Positions 35,597 through 47,500 of a DNA stretch of 64,000 nucleotides are shown here, one piece after another (position 1 is the first letter of the stretch; each line of letters begins with the position of its first letter). A model generated the notes under the pieces. That model saw only the letters and a program-made list of their open reading frames with translations, did not search any database and was not told the origin of the DNA. Source of the DNA: Neoarius graeffei (Eukaryota; Chordata; Actinopteri; Siluriformes; Ariidae); the NCBI RefSeq assembly GCF_027579695.1, contig NC_083592.1:31949461-32013460 (forward strand). Reading direction: 5' to 3'. A program made the translations under genes and the position numbers.

Positions 35597-38500
35597 GCCA
35601 ACATGGACTGAGAGAGGAACCCCCCCCCCCCCCCCACACACACACACACACACAGACACTCACCCAGAAGTTTCTTCACCTCATCTTCACTCATGTAAAC
35701 GTTGACAATCGGGTGGTTGTTATGGCTGTTGGTGCTGATTATCCCGCTGGGTCTGGCGAGGCACAGGGCCGCCTGGAGCAGCAGGAGCAGCACGCAGCCC
35801 CCAAGTGTCCTGAGGACTGGAAGCGGCCGAGCGCGGAACTCCATCTGGCGACCCTCAGCGCCCCGCGCCGCCTCCTTTTGCCCCAGCATCGCACCTTCAC
35901 TCTTCCCTCATACTGCTTTAGCAAACCCTCAGGCTCTACCCTCATCCAAAACTTGAGTGGCCTCCGGTGGGCAGCATTCCTATAGTAGGTGTTGATAACG
36001 ACGCTCACAAAAACCACGCTCCGTCTCCAGCCTGTTGTCCGGTGCTTCCTGGCCGAGCTAACCATAATGCTAACAACGCCAGCTAGCTAGCTAACTTTGT
36101 TCAAGTCTTCAAGACTCGGGTCACATAAAGGTTACTCTCGCGTTATGCATAATGGGCTTTTTTTTATTATTGGTACCGCTTAACCTAGGGTAGGTTATTA
36201 TGCGCACGCGTGGCTCATTGGAGTTGCCTATGGATAATGTGGTAATGTGGTCCTACCCCCCCCCCCCCCCAAAAAAATGAATTTGCATGATTCACGAGGG
36301 TCGCATTTTTATGCCTGAAAATCCGGAATTCCGGAAAAATCCGGAAGAATCACATCCTCGGTAAATGTCAGATAAATTGTTTACTAATAAGAACATACCT
36401 AAAGGATTGTTGTGTCGCATTTTTGGACATAGTCCAACCTATTCTTCTTGTGATCCTAGTAAAAAACTCAGCTATTGTTGTCATCATCTATTGATATAAC
36501 CGGGTACAATGGGGAACAGAAACGGCAAGTTAGGGAAAGAAAAGAAAAAGCAAGTAAGCCTGAGGCCACATTTGCTATAATAAGAATTGGGCGTTCCTAT
36601 GACAGCCCAAACATCCAGTTTATGAAAATTTCGTATGGCGAGGATTGTTTGGCACAGTTTGACATATGGATAAAGGTCTTAGGATTCCCTGAGAAGGGCA
36701 GTTTTAGTCCCAGGCAGATAGAACAGTTAGAAGGAAAGTTGAAATGGAAGGAAAAAGAAGAGTCTGCAGATAATGTTAAGTTCTTAGGGGACTGGAGGGT
36801 GTTTTCTGCATGGAAAGAAGAAACACTTAAGAGAGAGTGTACAAAAGAGAGAAACGACAGGCAGGGCTCTCACCCTCTTCTCAGTGTTTGAAATTTCAGA
36901 TGGACCCTGACCTGGAGGCTGCCCCACCACCCCGACACACACTGCCTCCTCAGCAAGGCAGAGCATCACTCCCACAAGCGCCTCACCCACAGAAAGGGGG
37001 AGAAGTTGAGACAAAGAACCCCCCCCCCCCCCGAGCCTCTAGAATCTCTCCCAGCCTACCAGCCGCCTCCAGCATCAGCGCCCCCCTCGCTTCTCTGTCT
37101 CACACGAGATCTGGTCTTGCACATGGCGACGGAAGAGACACCCTCCTGGACCTGACCACATACTCACCAGTGGGTCCACAAGGCCGTAACCTAAAGTCTG
37201 AAGTCCTTCATCTTCCAATGGTGGAAGTGGCTGGAGCTGACAGCGTGCTTCTAGTCCACAGACCCTGGACGACAGCTGATATCAAGGAAAGCATGGCTTC
37301 TCTTCCCAATGTGAGAGAGGTAGGAGGGAAGAGGTTTGGTAATGAACTGTTGATATTTTACAGAGAATTCCAGCCAACCACCCACGAACTTCGCCGCCTA
37401 CTCATGACCAAGATGGGTATGGATTGGAACAAGGTTTCCAGAGAGTGGCCAGAAGCCGACCAGCGGATGGCAATAGTGAGTATAGAAATACCCTCACTGC
37501 TCTCTGTGCTTGTCTGATCGAGGCTTTTCCCTTGAACATAGACATGACTAAGATCAGTGTGTGTAAGCAAGAAGATGGTGAAGTGGTGTCAGCGTTTCTC
37601 ACTCGTCTCACTGCCGCGCATGAGAAACACAGTGGCCTGACTAGGCCCGTGACCCTGGCTGCAGTGGAGGGCACTCCTGAGCCTCACCAAGATCGAGCAG
37701 TACGCTGTACATGCAGAAAGGCTGTTGAAAGATAAGGAGAAGACAAAGTCAACAAAAAGAGATCAAGACCTACACGCCACCACTCTCACTCTTCTCCAGA
37801 CTGCTCAGCCTGGACCTAGAGGAAGAGGTCGAGGTAAGGGCCGAGGCAGGATGACCCGGGGTGACCCATCCTGGATAAAAGGTGCAACCTGCTACCACTG
37901 CAATCAGAAGGGACACATTGCTCGAGATTGTCTCCACAGTAGCAGCCAGAGGCCCCATGAGGAGTACAGCAAAGCAGACTGACGGGCGGACTCCGGGAAC
38001 GGGCCCCACACAGAGAACAGGGGAGGTAACACACACACATACCTGATGATACACATACATATAGATAGGAACATTCATATAAAACACATTAGTAGCAGCA
38101 CCTGCATGCAACAGCAAGACTACACAGAAACGCCTGATACACCAGTCCAGGTAGATACACCTGAAGTTGCATTAAGTTTGTTAAAATACACAACTACTCC
38201 CTTCTCTAAACTCCCTTGTATGCCCCTCACTGTATGTGGGCATGCGTTGACGTTTTAGTAGATTCTGGAGTGGGACACTCAGTCATACAACATGGGGTAC
38301 TTCCAGTAGACCCACCACTCAGCTCAAATTCTATTCAGACGATGGGCATCTCAGGACGACCTTTAACCAAAACCTTCTCAGTCAACCTCCCGTGTAAAAG
38401 CGAGGGAGGAATAGTTACGTACCACTCATTCCTTATCTCACATACATGTCCAGTAAATTTGTTAACACGTGATTTAACGTGCAAATTAGGAGTAAATCTC

Positions 38501-41500
38501 ACATCCATTCCAGATGGACTAACTATTGAAGTAAGTGAAATGTGCGGTGTGCAGTATGGTTTTGGAAGCCCCCTGTATGCGTATGTCTGGTGGCTCTGCT
38601 CAGATCAACTCACACAAACTCCTAAACACCTTGTACAGCTCGCACACTTGAACACCTCATCAGTTGAGACAGATTATATGAAACAGGAGGATTTGCATTG
38701 CACAGCACATGTTCACCAAGGGCAAGATGTAGAGTTTGAAAAGACTTGGTTTGCAGACCCCCATGCACGTGAAAGATTGACCCTCAAAACTACATATTGG
38801 TCTAAACATTATTGTGCTGTGCAGGTCCATCTTACTCATTGTCCGAACAGCTGCATCAATGTTCATCGCAGTGCTCTCAAACATGTTATGCGCGGCCTCG
38901 TGTCTGAGGACTCTGAGGTCGGCTGCTGCCAGCATGATTTCTTTGACATCGTTAATTCCATACCCCATGTCTCATTAGCAAAGCCACGAACCACCCATTG
39001 GAAAGACGTGGGGAAATGGGTCAAGAAGTGCGTAGCCAATGGCAATGAATGGTCCCAAACAGAGGACCCTAGTGTGTTGTTTTGCCAAAAGCTTGGGGTC
39101 TACAAAATCATGCTGTGTGTGTGCGCATGTTGAGTGCAACCTAATATTAGCTACTGATGACCAGGGTCCTAGGGACCCCGGCCATAGTGGCCTGTTTGTC
39201 TCGGTTTCCACAGCCATAACTCCAGCAGAGGTGCACCCCAAATTGGCGGGAGTTCCAAATTCCGTCTGAGCGAAGGGTAAACATGATGTAGGTCTAATAA
39301 AGAATGCTGAACCAGTGGCGATCACCCCCAAATCAGATTTCAGGCCTAAACAGACCCAGTACCCACTCAGACCATTAGCAATCGCAGGTATACGACCGGT
39401 CTTTGATTCGTTGCTGAAGGCAGGTGTAATTGTCCCTTGCCCGGACTCTCCAGTGTGCACTCCTATTTTCCCAGTTAAGAAGGCAAGAAAACCGTCCCAG
39501 CCCGATGAGTGGAGGTTTGTCCAAGAACTGCAAGCAGTCAATGCTGCGGTTGTTCCGCGCATGCCTGATGTCCCTAAAGAGCGCTCTGTAGACCACACCC
39601 ACTCTGGGATTGCCTGACCCCAATAAACCATTTGTTCAAACTGTAGATAAAAAGAAGGGTTTCATGACCTCTGTTCTTTTGCAGAAGCACGGGGATAGAT
39701 TAAGACCTGTAGCCTACTTCTCCAGCAAATTGGACCCAGTGGCGGCTGGACTTCCTATTTGCCTGCATGCAGTTGCTGCGGCTGAAGAGGTGGTAACTGC
39801 TTCCAGAAATATTGTGGGGTATTCTAACCTCACCCTTCTGGTCCCACATACTGTCTCCCTGCTTCTGTTGGAGAAAAAGACGTCACATTTGTCAACACAG
39901 AGATGGTTAAAGTATAAAACTGTCATACTTGATATGCCTAACATCATTGTGAAACGCTGTACTGTTCTGAATCCTGCCTCTCTTACCCCTACAGAAGACG
40001 ATGGAGAACCACATGACTGTGTTGCTCTCACTAACAATTTTCATTCCCCCAGGGCAGACTTAAAAAGCGACCCTTTGGAAAATCCAGACACGGTCCTCTA
40101 TGTGGATGGTTCAGCCTCCAGAGACCCAGAGACGGGAAAGAACAAAGTAGGTTTTGCCGTAGTCTCAGATCACGAGGTCCTCAAGGCATTGTGTCTGCCC
40201 TCAAACCTGTCGGCGCAGGCCGCAGAGCTCTGTGCCCTCATCGAGACATGCAAATTCGCTGCAGGGCAATCTGTCAATATTTTTTACGGACAGCAGGTAC
40301 GCATTTGGCATTGTGCATGATTTTGGCACCATTTGGAAACACAGAAATTCTCTCACTAGTACAGGATCTCCCATTGCACATCATAAACTGGTCTCGGAGT
40401 TGTTGGATGCTATTCTACTCCCTAGAGCCATTGCTGCAAGTGTGCTGCCCATACTAACAATACTGATCTTGCATCTCAGGTAAATGCCAGGGCGGATGCA
40501 GCAGCTAAGTGTGCAGCCTCAGCTTCCAGTTCACCCTCTAACCTTGCTTTTCCTCAGGTTTCCACCCCCTGTTTACAGCTAGCGGACCTTCAGAGAACTG
40601 CTACCCAGGATGAGAGACGAGTTTGGAAACAGGCCGGCTGCATCTTTGCAAACTCGGCCTGGGTTTGTCCCTCGGGCTGTCCCTGTCTACCAAAACACAT
40701 GTTCCTTTTGTATGCAAAATTGGCCCATGGGCTCACCCATGTGTCAAAAGGGGGAATGGTAGCAGAAGTAACAAAGAGATGGTTCGCAAAGGGGTTTTCA
40801 AACTATGCTGCGAAATTTTGCAAGCAATGCTTGATATGTGCACAACATAATGCAGGTCAAGGTATCAAACTAACTCAAGCAGCACACCCAATAACAGACA
40901 AACTGTTTGATAATCTCCAAATGGACTTCGTTGAACTGATACCTAGTGAGGAAAAAAAAAAAGGTACTGCCTGGTAATAGTTGACATGTTTTCAAAATGG
41001 GTTGAAGTATTCCCCACAGCTAAACAAGACTCAGAGACAGTAGTCAAAGCACTCCTGAGAGACATAATTCCTAGGTGGGGTATACCTAGAAAAATCTCAA
41101 GTGACAATGGAACGCCCTTTGTTAATGCAGCCCTAAAGAAAATAGGAGCATTCCTAGGGATAGACCTGAAACAACATTGTGCCTACCATCCTGCCAGTGC
41201 GGGAGCAGTGGAGAGGAAAAATGGGTCCCTTAAAAATGAACTAAGCAAAGCTTGTGCAGAAACAGGGCTAGGATGGACAAAGGTCCTCCCTGTAGTACTC
41301 ACACAAATGAGGATGCAAACTAGGCCTAAACATGGGTTAAGCCCATTTGAAATTCTGTTTGGACAAGTACCCAACACGGGGCTAGGGCCAGCCCAACGAA
41401 CACTGCCGGACACGACACTGTGTGATGATGCAATGTTGAATTACTGTGCAACGCTGTCCTCTGCTTTGAAATCTATCCACAAACAGGTAAAAGAAGCGCT

Positions 41501-44500
41501 TCCCAAGCCCGCTGAGGGACCTCTGCACGATCTACAACCAGGGGATTGGATAGTGGTGAAGGACTTCTGACGAACCAAATGGAACAAGCCACGGTGAAAT
41601 GGCCCAGGTCCTGCTCGCGACCCCGACGGCAATGAAGGTCACAGGCAGAGTGACATGGATCCACGCTAGCCACTGCAGGAGGGTTCCTGAACCGACTGAG
41701 CAGGAGGAAAAGGAAGGCCTAAGTGACCCGGATGCTGACTAAAGCGCGTGAGGAAGAAAGGCACCACTGCATGGAACAGTGCGAGCATCACATCAATCAC
41801 GCACGCACCCTCAATAGGGAAGAGTATTTCAGTGTCTAGCCGATAGACAAGTCTGAGGGTTTTGGGTTTCCTCCAAGTCCTGGTGAGGTGGGACGAGGGC
41901 TGATAGGGCGTGCCCGCCCTCTGAGCACCAATACACTAGCCTGGGCCCGCCCATCCTAAGCGTGATGCAACACGAGGGCCTGTTGCGAGCTTAGTCTGGC
42001 CAGGCAAGCTATCTACAGCTCTTCCAAGCTCCCGAAAAATCGGGAACCAATCAACTTTGAGCATCTCCAACGGCCCTGGGTAGAGACGTGTTCAAGGCAG
42101 TGACGTAGTAGAACTGCGACCAGAAGCCATAGATTGTTTACAGAATCTATGCCAGAAGCGCTTCATTCACATCACGAACATGGAGCAGCGGCAAGCCTTT
42201 AACACAGCGGTAGATGCTGTATTGAAAGCATTCAATGGGAAGTTCTCATTGAAAACGGAGCAAAGAGCAGCCCTGGAGGTATTTATTGAAAGGAAGGACG
42301 TTTTCGCCTTGCTCCCGACTGGCTTCGGTAAGAGTTTAATCTACCAGTTAGCCCCGTCGCGTCACATACGTCAGAGGAAAGAGTGATGTGATTGGTTTAA
42401 GCTTCGTCACAGCCTTTTCTGGCTTTGACCAGTAGCAAACTGAGACATTTCAGGGAGGCGGGTCAACCACGGGCTCTGGGAAACGGTTGGGCTTAATATC
42501 TTGGCCAGACCAATAGCTCGTAGAGCTTTGAAGTCGCATTAGCCAGACTAACAATACACGTCAAGAAGGGCAAGGGTTAACTCGGAGACATAGTTAACAT
42601 AAGATGAAGGGGGTAAATCATTATAAGCTAGGTCCAGTCGTGGGCCTGAGCATCCTGATCCTGCTGGGGCTCACGGGAGGATTCGTGTGGTGGTTGATAC
42701 AGGGAACCCAGGCTGACACAGAGTCGAGACAAGGGAGACATCCAACTCATAATTTGTACTGGCAGTATGCTAATTTCATAGCTAAACAGGCTAACAGGTC
42801 AAATTGTCTAGTTTGCTCCCTGTTTTCTGTCAATGTTGCATGTCTGTGTTTCAGGGGCAGCTGACAAATATTGGTTACCAGATGGTGAAAACAGATCCAG
42901 ATGACTTGCCTGACTGGCCTCCAAACCCACACAAAGACTATAACCCACTGTTTGACGACGTCAGTACAGCTGATATGAAATTAGCCCTAGCTTAAAACAC
43001 TCTTATTTGTGGTTGTTTTCTGTTCTATTGTTTCCTGATCTATGTATATAGCATACTAGCATTAACTTAAGACGTCTATGTCCTACAAAATAGCTTTAGC
43101 ATTATCCCTGTACACTCAATGACATGCTAAGTCAAATCTCTCCAGGAACTCTTACCACTGAAATTGTGTACATTTCTTTCCTTTAGCAATTATTATCCTG
43201 TAGGATAAAAAGGGGGAAATGTGAAGGAAATTTAGTGAATGAACATTTCTATTCTCTGTGTTTCTGTGTGTTGAGCTCAAGTGGCCTAGTGTAATTGCCT
43301 TTCTGTGTCCTTGGCAACTTCGGCTGGTGATAAGCAGGCTGCACATCTCAGAGCACACCAGGTGCATGCTCTAACAAAGAACCGATGTTTAGCTTCATTA
43401 GCAAGCCATGAGCTTTGTACATGCAAGACAATTTAACCAATAGCATTATACTCCCTTTTGGGTAGCAACAGCTGAACCAATCAGAGAAGCCAAGGCAGAG
43501 CCCGCACGAGATATAGGCCTGAGCTGAGAGCAGATGTGTGCGCGAGCACGTACCAGCTTTCTGTGTGAGTGGCTGCATGTGTGAGTAATTTCTACTTGTG
43601 TGAATGCTTTTGTACTATAATAAATAACTGAAAAGACAACTGCCAAGCATTCTGAAGTGTCTATTAGAAGTTTCCATTACACAGCAGCGAGAAAGGGTAA
43701 CAGGAGTGAAGTATACTCCATCACGAAGAAGCTGTCAGGAAAGTTCAGCAAGCCAAACAGACCAGTCAAAGACAAGGAGGGAAAGACCTTGATGGGAGAG
43801 GAACAACAGCGGGACAGATGGAAGGAGCATTCTGAAGAGCTGCTAAACAGGCCAGTGCCCCCAAACCCGACAGACATAGCACCAGCAACTGAGGATCTCC
43901 AAATCAACAGCAACACGCCAAGCAGGAAGGAGATCTGGAAAACTATTGGACAGCTGAAGAATAACAAGGCAGTGGGCCCAGATAACATACCAGCAGAGGC
44001 ATTAAAGGCAGATGTAAACACCACAGCGGAGATGATGTTCCCACTGTTTGAGAAGATCTGGAAGGAGGAGCAAATACCATCAGAATGGAAGGAAGGCTAT
44101 CTGATCAAGCTACCAAAGAATGGTGAGCTCAGCAATTGTGCCAACTACTGAGGGATTACGCTCCTGTCCATACCAGGCAAGATGTTCAAATGGATAATTC
44201 CGAACTGAATGAAAGACCAAGTAGACGCTTAATTCAGGGACCAGCAAGCAGGCTTCCGGAAAGACAGATCCTGCACAGATCAGATCACTACTCTGTGCAT
44301 CATCGTCGAACAGTTCTTGGAGTGGAACTCTCCTCTGTATGTCAACTTTGTGGATTATGAGAAGACGTTCGACAGTTTGGACAGGAACACCCTCTCTGGA
44401 AAACTGTGGGTGGTAAGAGAGAGCAACTGGACTTGCTTGAAGATTCTTGAAGACGTTTCACCTCTCATCCGAAAGGCTTCTTCAGTTCTGTCTGACTGGT

Positions 44501-47500
44501 AGGGAGCATCAGGTATTTATCCTTTCATGGATGAAAAGCTCATCTAAGATGTCATTGAGTCATCCTGTTGGTGTGGGTCAACTGGGGGCTGGTTGTGAAC
44601 GGCCTCGAGAGTCGTTAGGATGATCAATGGATTGCCCGTTAGGGTGATCAATGGAATGCTGATTCTCTCTGTCCTCCTGTGAGTCACTGAAAACAGCTGG
44701 GTTTTGGTGTGCATTCAGTTGTCTGGGAAGTGTGCCAAGGACTGCATTGTAGGTGGCTGATAAATGATGTCTTAGACCCCCACCTCTGTTCAGTGATGGT
44801 TGTTCCAAGTTGAAAAAAATGGCTTCTTTAACTCCTCGCTCATACCAACGATCCTCTCTGGCTAAAATGCGTACGTTGCAATCCTGAAATGAGTGTCCTT
44901 TGTTGTTAAGATGAAGGTAGACAGCAGAGTCCTGGCCTGAGGAACTGGCTCTCCTGTGTTGAGCCATGTGCCTGTGAAGCGGTTGCTTTGTCTCCCCAAT
45001 ATACGAGTCCATGCATTCCTCACTGCACTGAATGGCATACACTACGTTGTCCTGTTTGTGTCTGGGTATTCTGTCCTTAGGGTGGACCAGTTTCTGCTTC
45101 AGAGTGTTACTGGGTCTGAAATGTACCGGAATGTTGTGTTTGTAGAAGATCCTCCTGAGTTTCTCAGATAGACCAGAAATGTAGGGAATGACAATGTTCT
45201 TGCGTTTGTTCCTGTTATCCTCCTTGTCCGTTATGTTCCTTTTTCTGCTCTTGAGGAAAGACCAGTTGGGATACCCACAGTTCTGAAGTGCTTTCTTGAT
45301 GTGATTCTGCTCCTTCTCTTTTCCCTCTATCGTTGTAGGGATATTCTGAGCCCTGTGTTGCAAGGTCCTAATGACCCCCAATTTGTGTTCCAGTGGGTGG
45401 TAAGAGTCGAAGAGTAGGTACTGGTCTGTGTGTGTGGGTTTGCGGTAGACCTCGATGCTCAGGCTTCTGTCTTGTCTAACGTGTACATCACAATCCAAGA
45501 AGGCTAGATTATTCCCACTGACGTCCTCCCGAGTGAAGTTGATGTTAATGTCCACTGCATTGATGTGCTTAGAGAAGGCTTCCACCTCATGGGTTTTGAT
45601 TTTAACCCAGGTGTCATCCACATATGTGGCAGATCACAGAATCCAGGGACACATGTCTGCCCGGGGGCATTTTGAGTTATTGACAGATTCAGAAAGTACA
45701 GTTTCTAAGCTTTCCAATGATGCCTTCCATGTGGAGATCTGACAATATTTGAAGAATGTGTGGCCTTTTGAAAGTGTATACTTCTTAAAACAGAAAAGGG
45801 AGAAAATCGCCCTCAAAGTTTTCCATCTCAGCTACTCTGGGTGTAGGGCGGGCACATAATGGTGCTCATTTGCATGACATTAAGGAAAGCCCTACCCCCT
45901 ACGAGCTAGCACGATACTACTTTCATGTAAACAAAGATCACCATGTCAATTTTCCTTCCATGCAAAGTATGCCCAAAACAATTATGAAGTACAAAAAGTC
46001 CTAAAGTATACTTTAACGTTTTGTGGTTGAAAAATTACACCGTAAGAAAGAAAGATAGCACGATGATGACACAACTAACACAACGCTAGTTTCATGTAAA
46101 GCCTCGGTCACAACCGGCCGTACCATGCTCCTACGGCCGGTCTACATGCAAAAAACGCAAGAAACACACGGAGAGCGTGCATGAAACGCACGAGAGTGCG
46201 CATGTGAAAAGCACAAGAGCGCGCGTGTGATGTGCTGATTTTTGAGCCGCAGACTGGCCGCAGAGGTTCTTTGTCATGTCAAACAAACTCTATGGGCGCT
46301 TACGTTTTTTTCAGGTTGCAAGACAAACTTACGGCCAACGCGCGTCTTTCTCCATGAACAAAAAAAAAAATGCAGCGATTTGGGAAACACCAAAAATCAC
46401 ACGGCCAAAAAACGTCTGGTTGTGACCTAGGCTTAACCAAACCACAACACTCTCCGTTACGTGCAAAAATAACCACACAGCCTTAGATTAATAAACTTAC
46501 CCCATCAGAAAGAGAAATGGCGCCTTGCACACACCAATGCCTCCGATGGAATGTAATCCTAGAACGGTCCGTGTATCATCCGATCATTCAAGTATTCCAT
46601 TCAATCTAGAAAACGAGGTTGCGGGTTTTTTTGCTAGAAATGGTCATCTCCGATGTAAATACTGTGTGTCTGTTTGCTTCGCGGTGTGTCAGCTACTCTG
46701 CGCTCTGTTTAGTAACTCATTCCATAGTGAAATCACACGCCTGTATGCAGTTAAGTAGCCATGCGCTCAGCCCGTATCATACAGCTGATTTGCGGAAAAA
46801 AAACCCAAAAGACTTAAATCATCATGTGAATGGCCCATATGGTAATTTACCCACACCCCCCAGCAGGCTACAGTCCTGACAAAAACGAGACAATTTGCAA
46901 CAAAAAATGTATGCTTTTCCAAAAAAACAATCTATTATCTGAAATACTGATTGCATTCTTCAAGATCTCAACTTGCACATGATGGAAAAAAAACAAAAAT
47001 CACAAATTTCGAAAAAAAAAATGCTTCTTTTGCGATTATCTCGGATTCGTTTCGGCCGACATGTGTCCCTGGATTCGGTGAGGGGTCACATATCTGAACC
47101 AGTGGCTGGGAGCAACTCCTGAAAAAGTGGTCAAAGCTTTATGTTCCACTTCCTCCATGTAAAGATTGGCCACAACAGGGGATACTGGTGAGCCCATGGC
47201 GCATCCATGCTTCTGTCTGTAGAAACTTTCATTAAACTGGAAATAAGTGGTAGTCAGGCAGAGGTCAAGCAGGGTGCAAATCTGGTCCATGGTGAGGTTC
47301 GTTCTATCCAATAAGGTGCTGTCTCGAAGGAGTCGTTTTCTAACAGATTCAACTGCTTCTGTGGTGGGAATGCAGGTGAACAGAGAAGTGACGTCGTAGG
47401 AAACCATGGTTTCATCTGCGTCTAGTTTGATGCCTGCAACTTTAGTAGCAAAATCTTGGGAGTTTTTGACGCGATGTGGCGTATTCCCAACGAGAGGCGC

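Larger units (their letters stand above)
33606..43681 (+). mobile_element. Endogenous retrovirus (gamma/epsilon-like), 10.1 kb, defective
   Basis: LTRs at 33606-34038 and 43220-43681, a 4-bp target duplication CAGC (33602-33605, 43682-43685), a tRNA-Asn-type primer site, gag, protease, a partial reverse transcriptase, RNase H, integrase and two ends of env. The integrase C-terminal tail and the leader-type Env resemble fish gammaretrovirus-like or epsilonretrovirus-like elements. Damage includes frameshifts in gag, deletion of the reverse-transcriptase centre, a frameshift in integrase and loss of most of env. Two foreign pieces sit inside: a RYK-like exon block upstream of gag and a hAT-like element before env. 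Confidence 0.92.

Noticed and set aside
35524..36065. A functional RYK gene
   Set aside because: Only one exon is present and nothing resembling exon 2 follows on the minus strand before the ERV LTR.
42180..42386. A host helicase gene
   Set aside because: It lies entirely within a 615-bp transposon and lacks motifs II to VI.
30122..43681. One large LTR element from 30122 to 43681
   Set aside because: Each pair of LTRs has its own sequence and its own target duplication, and LINE sequence lies between them.
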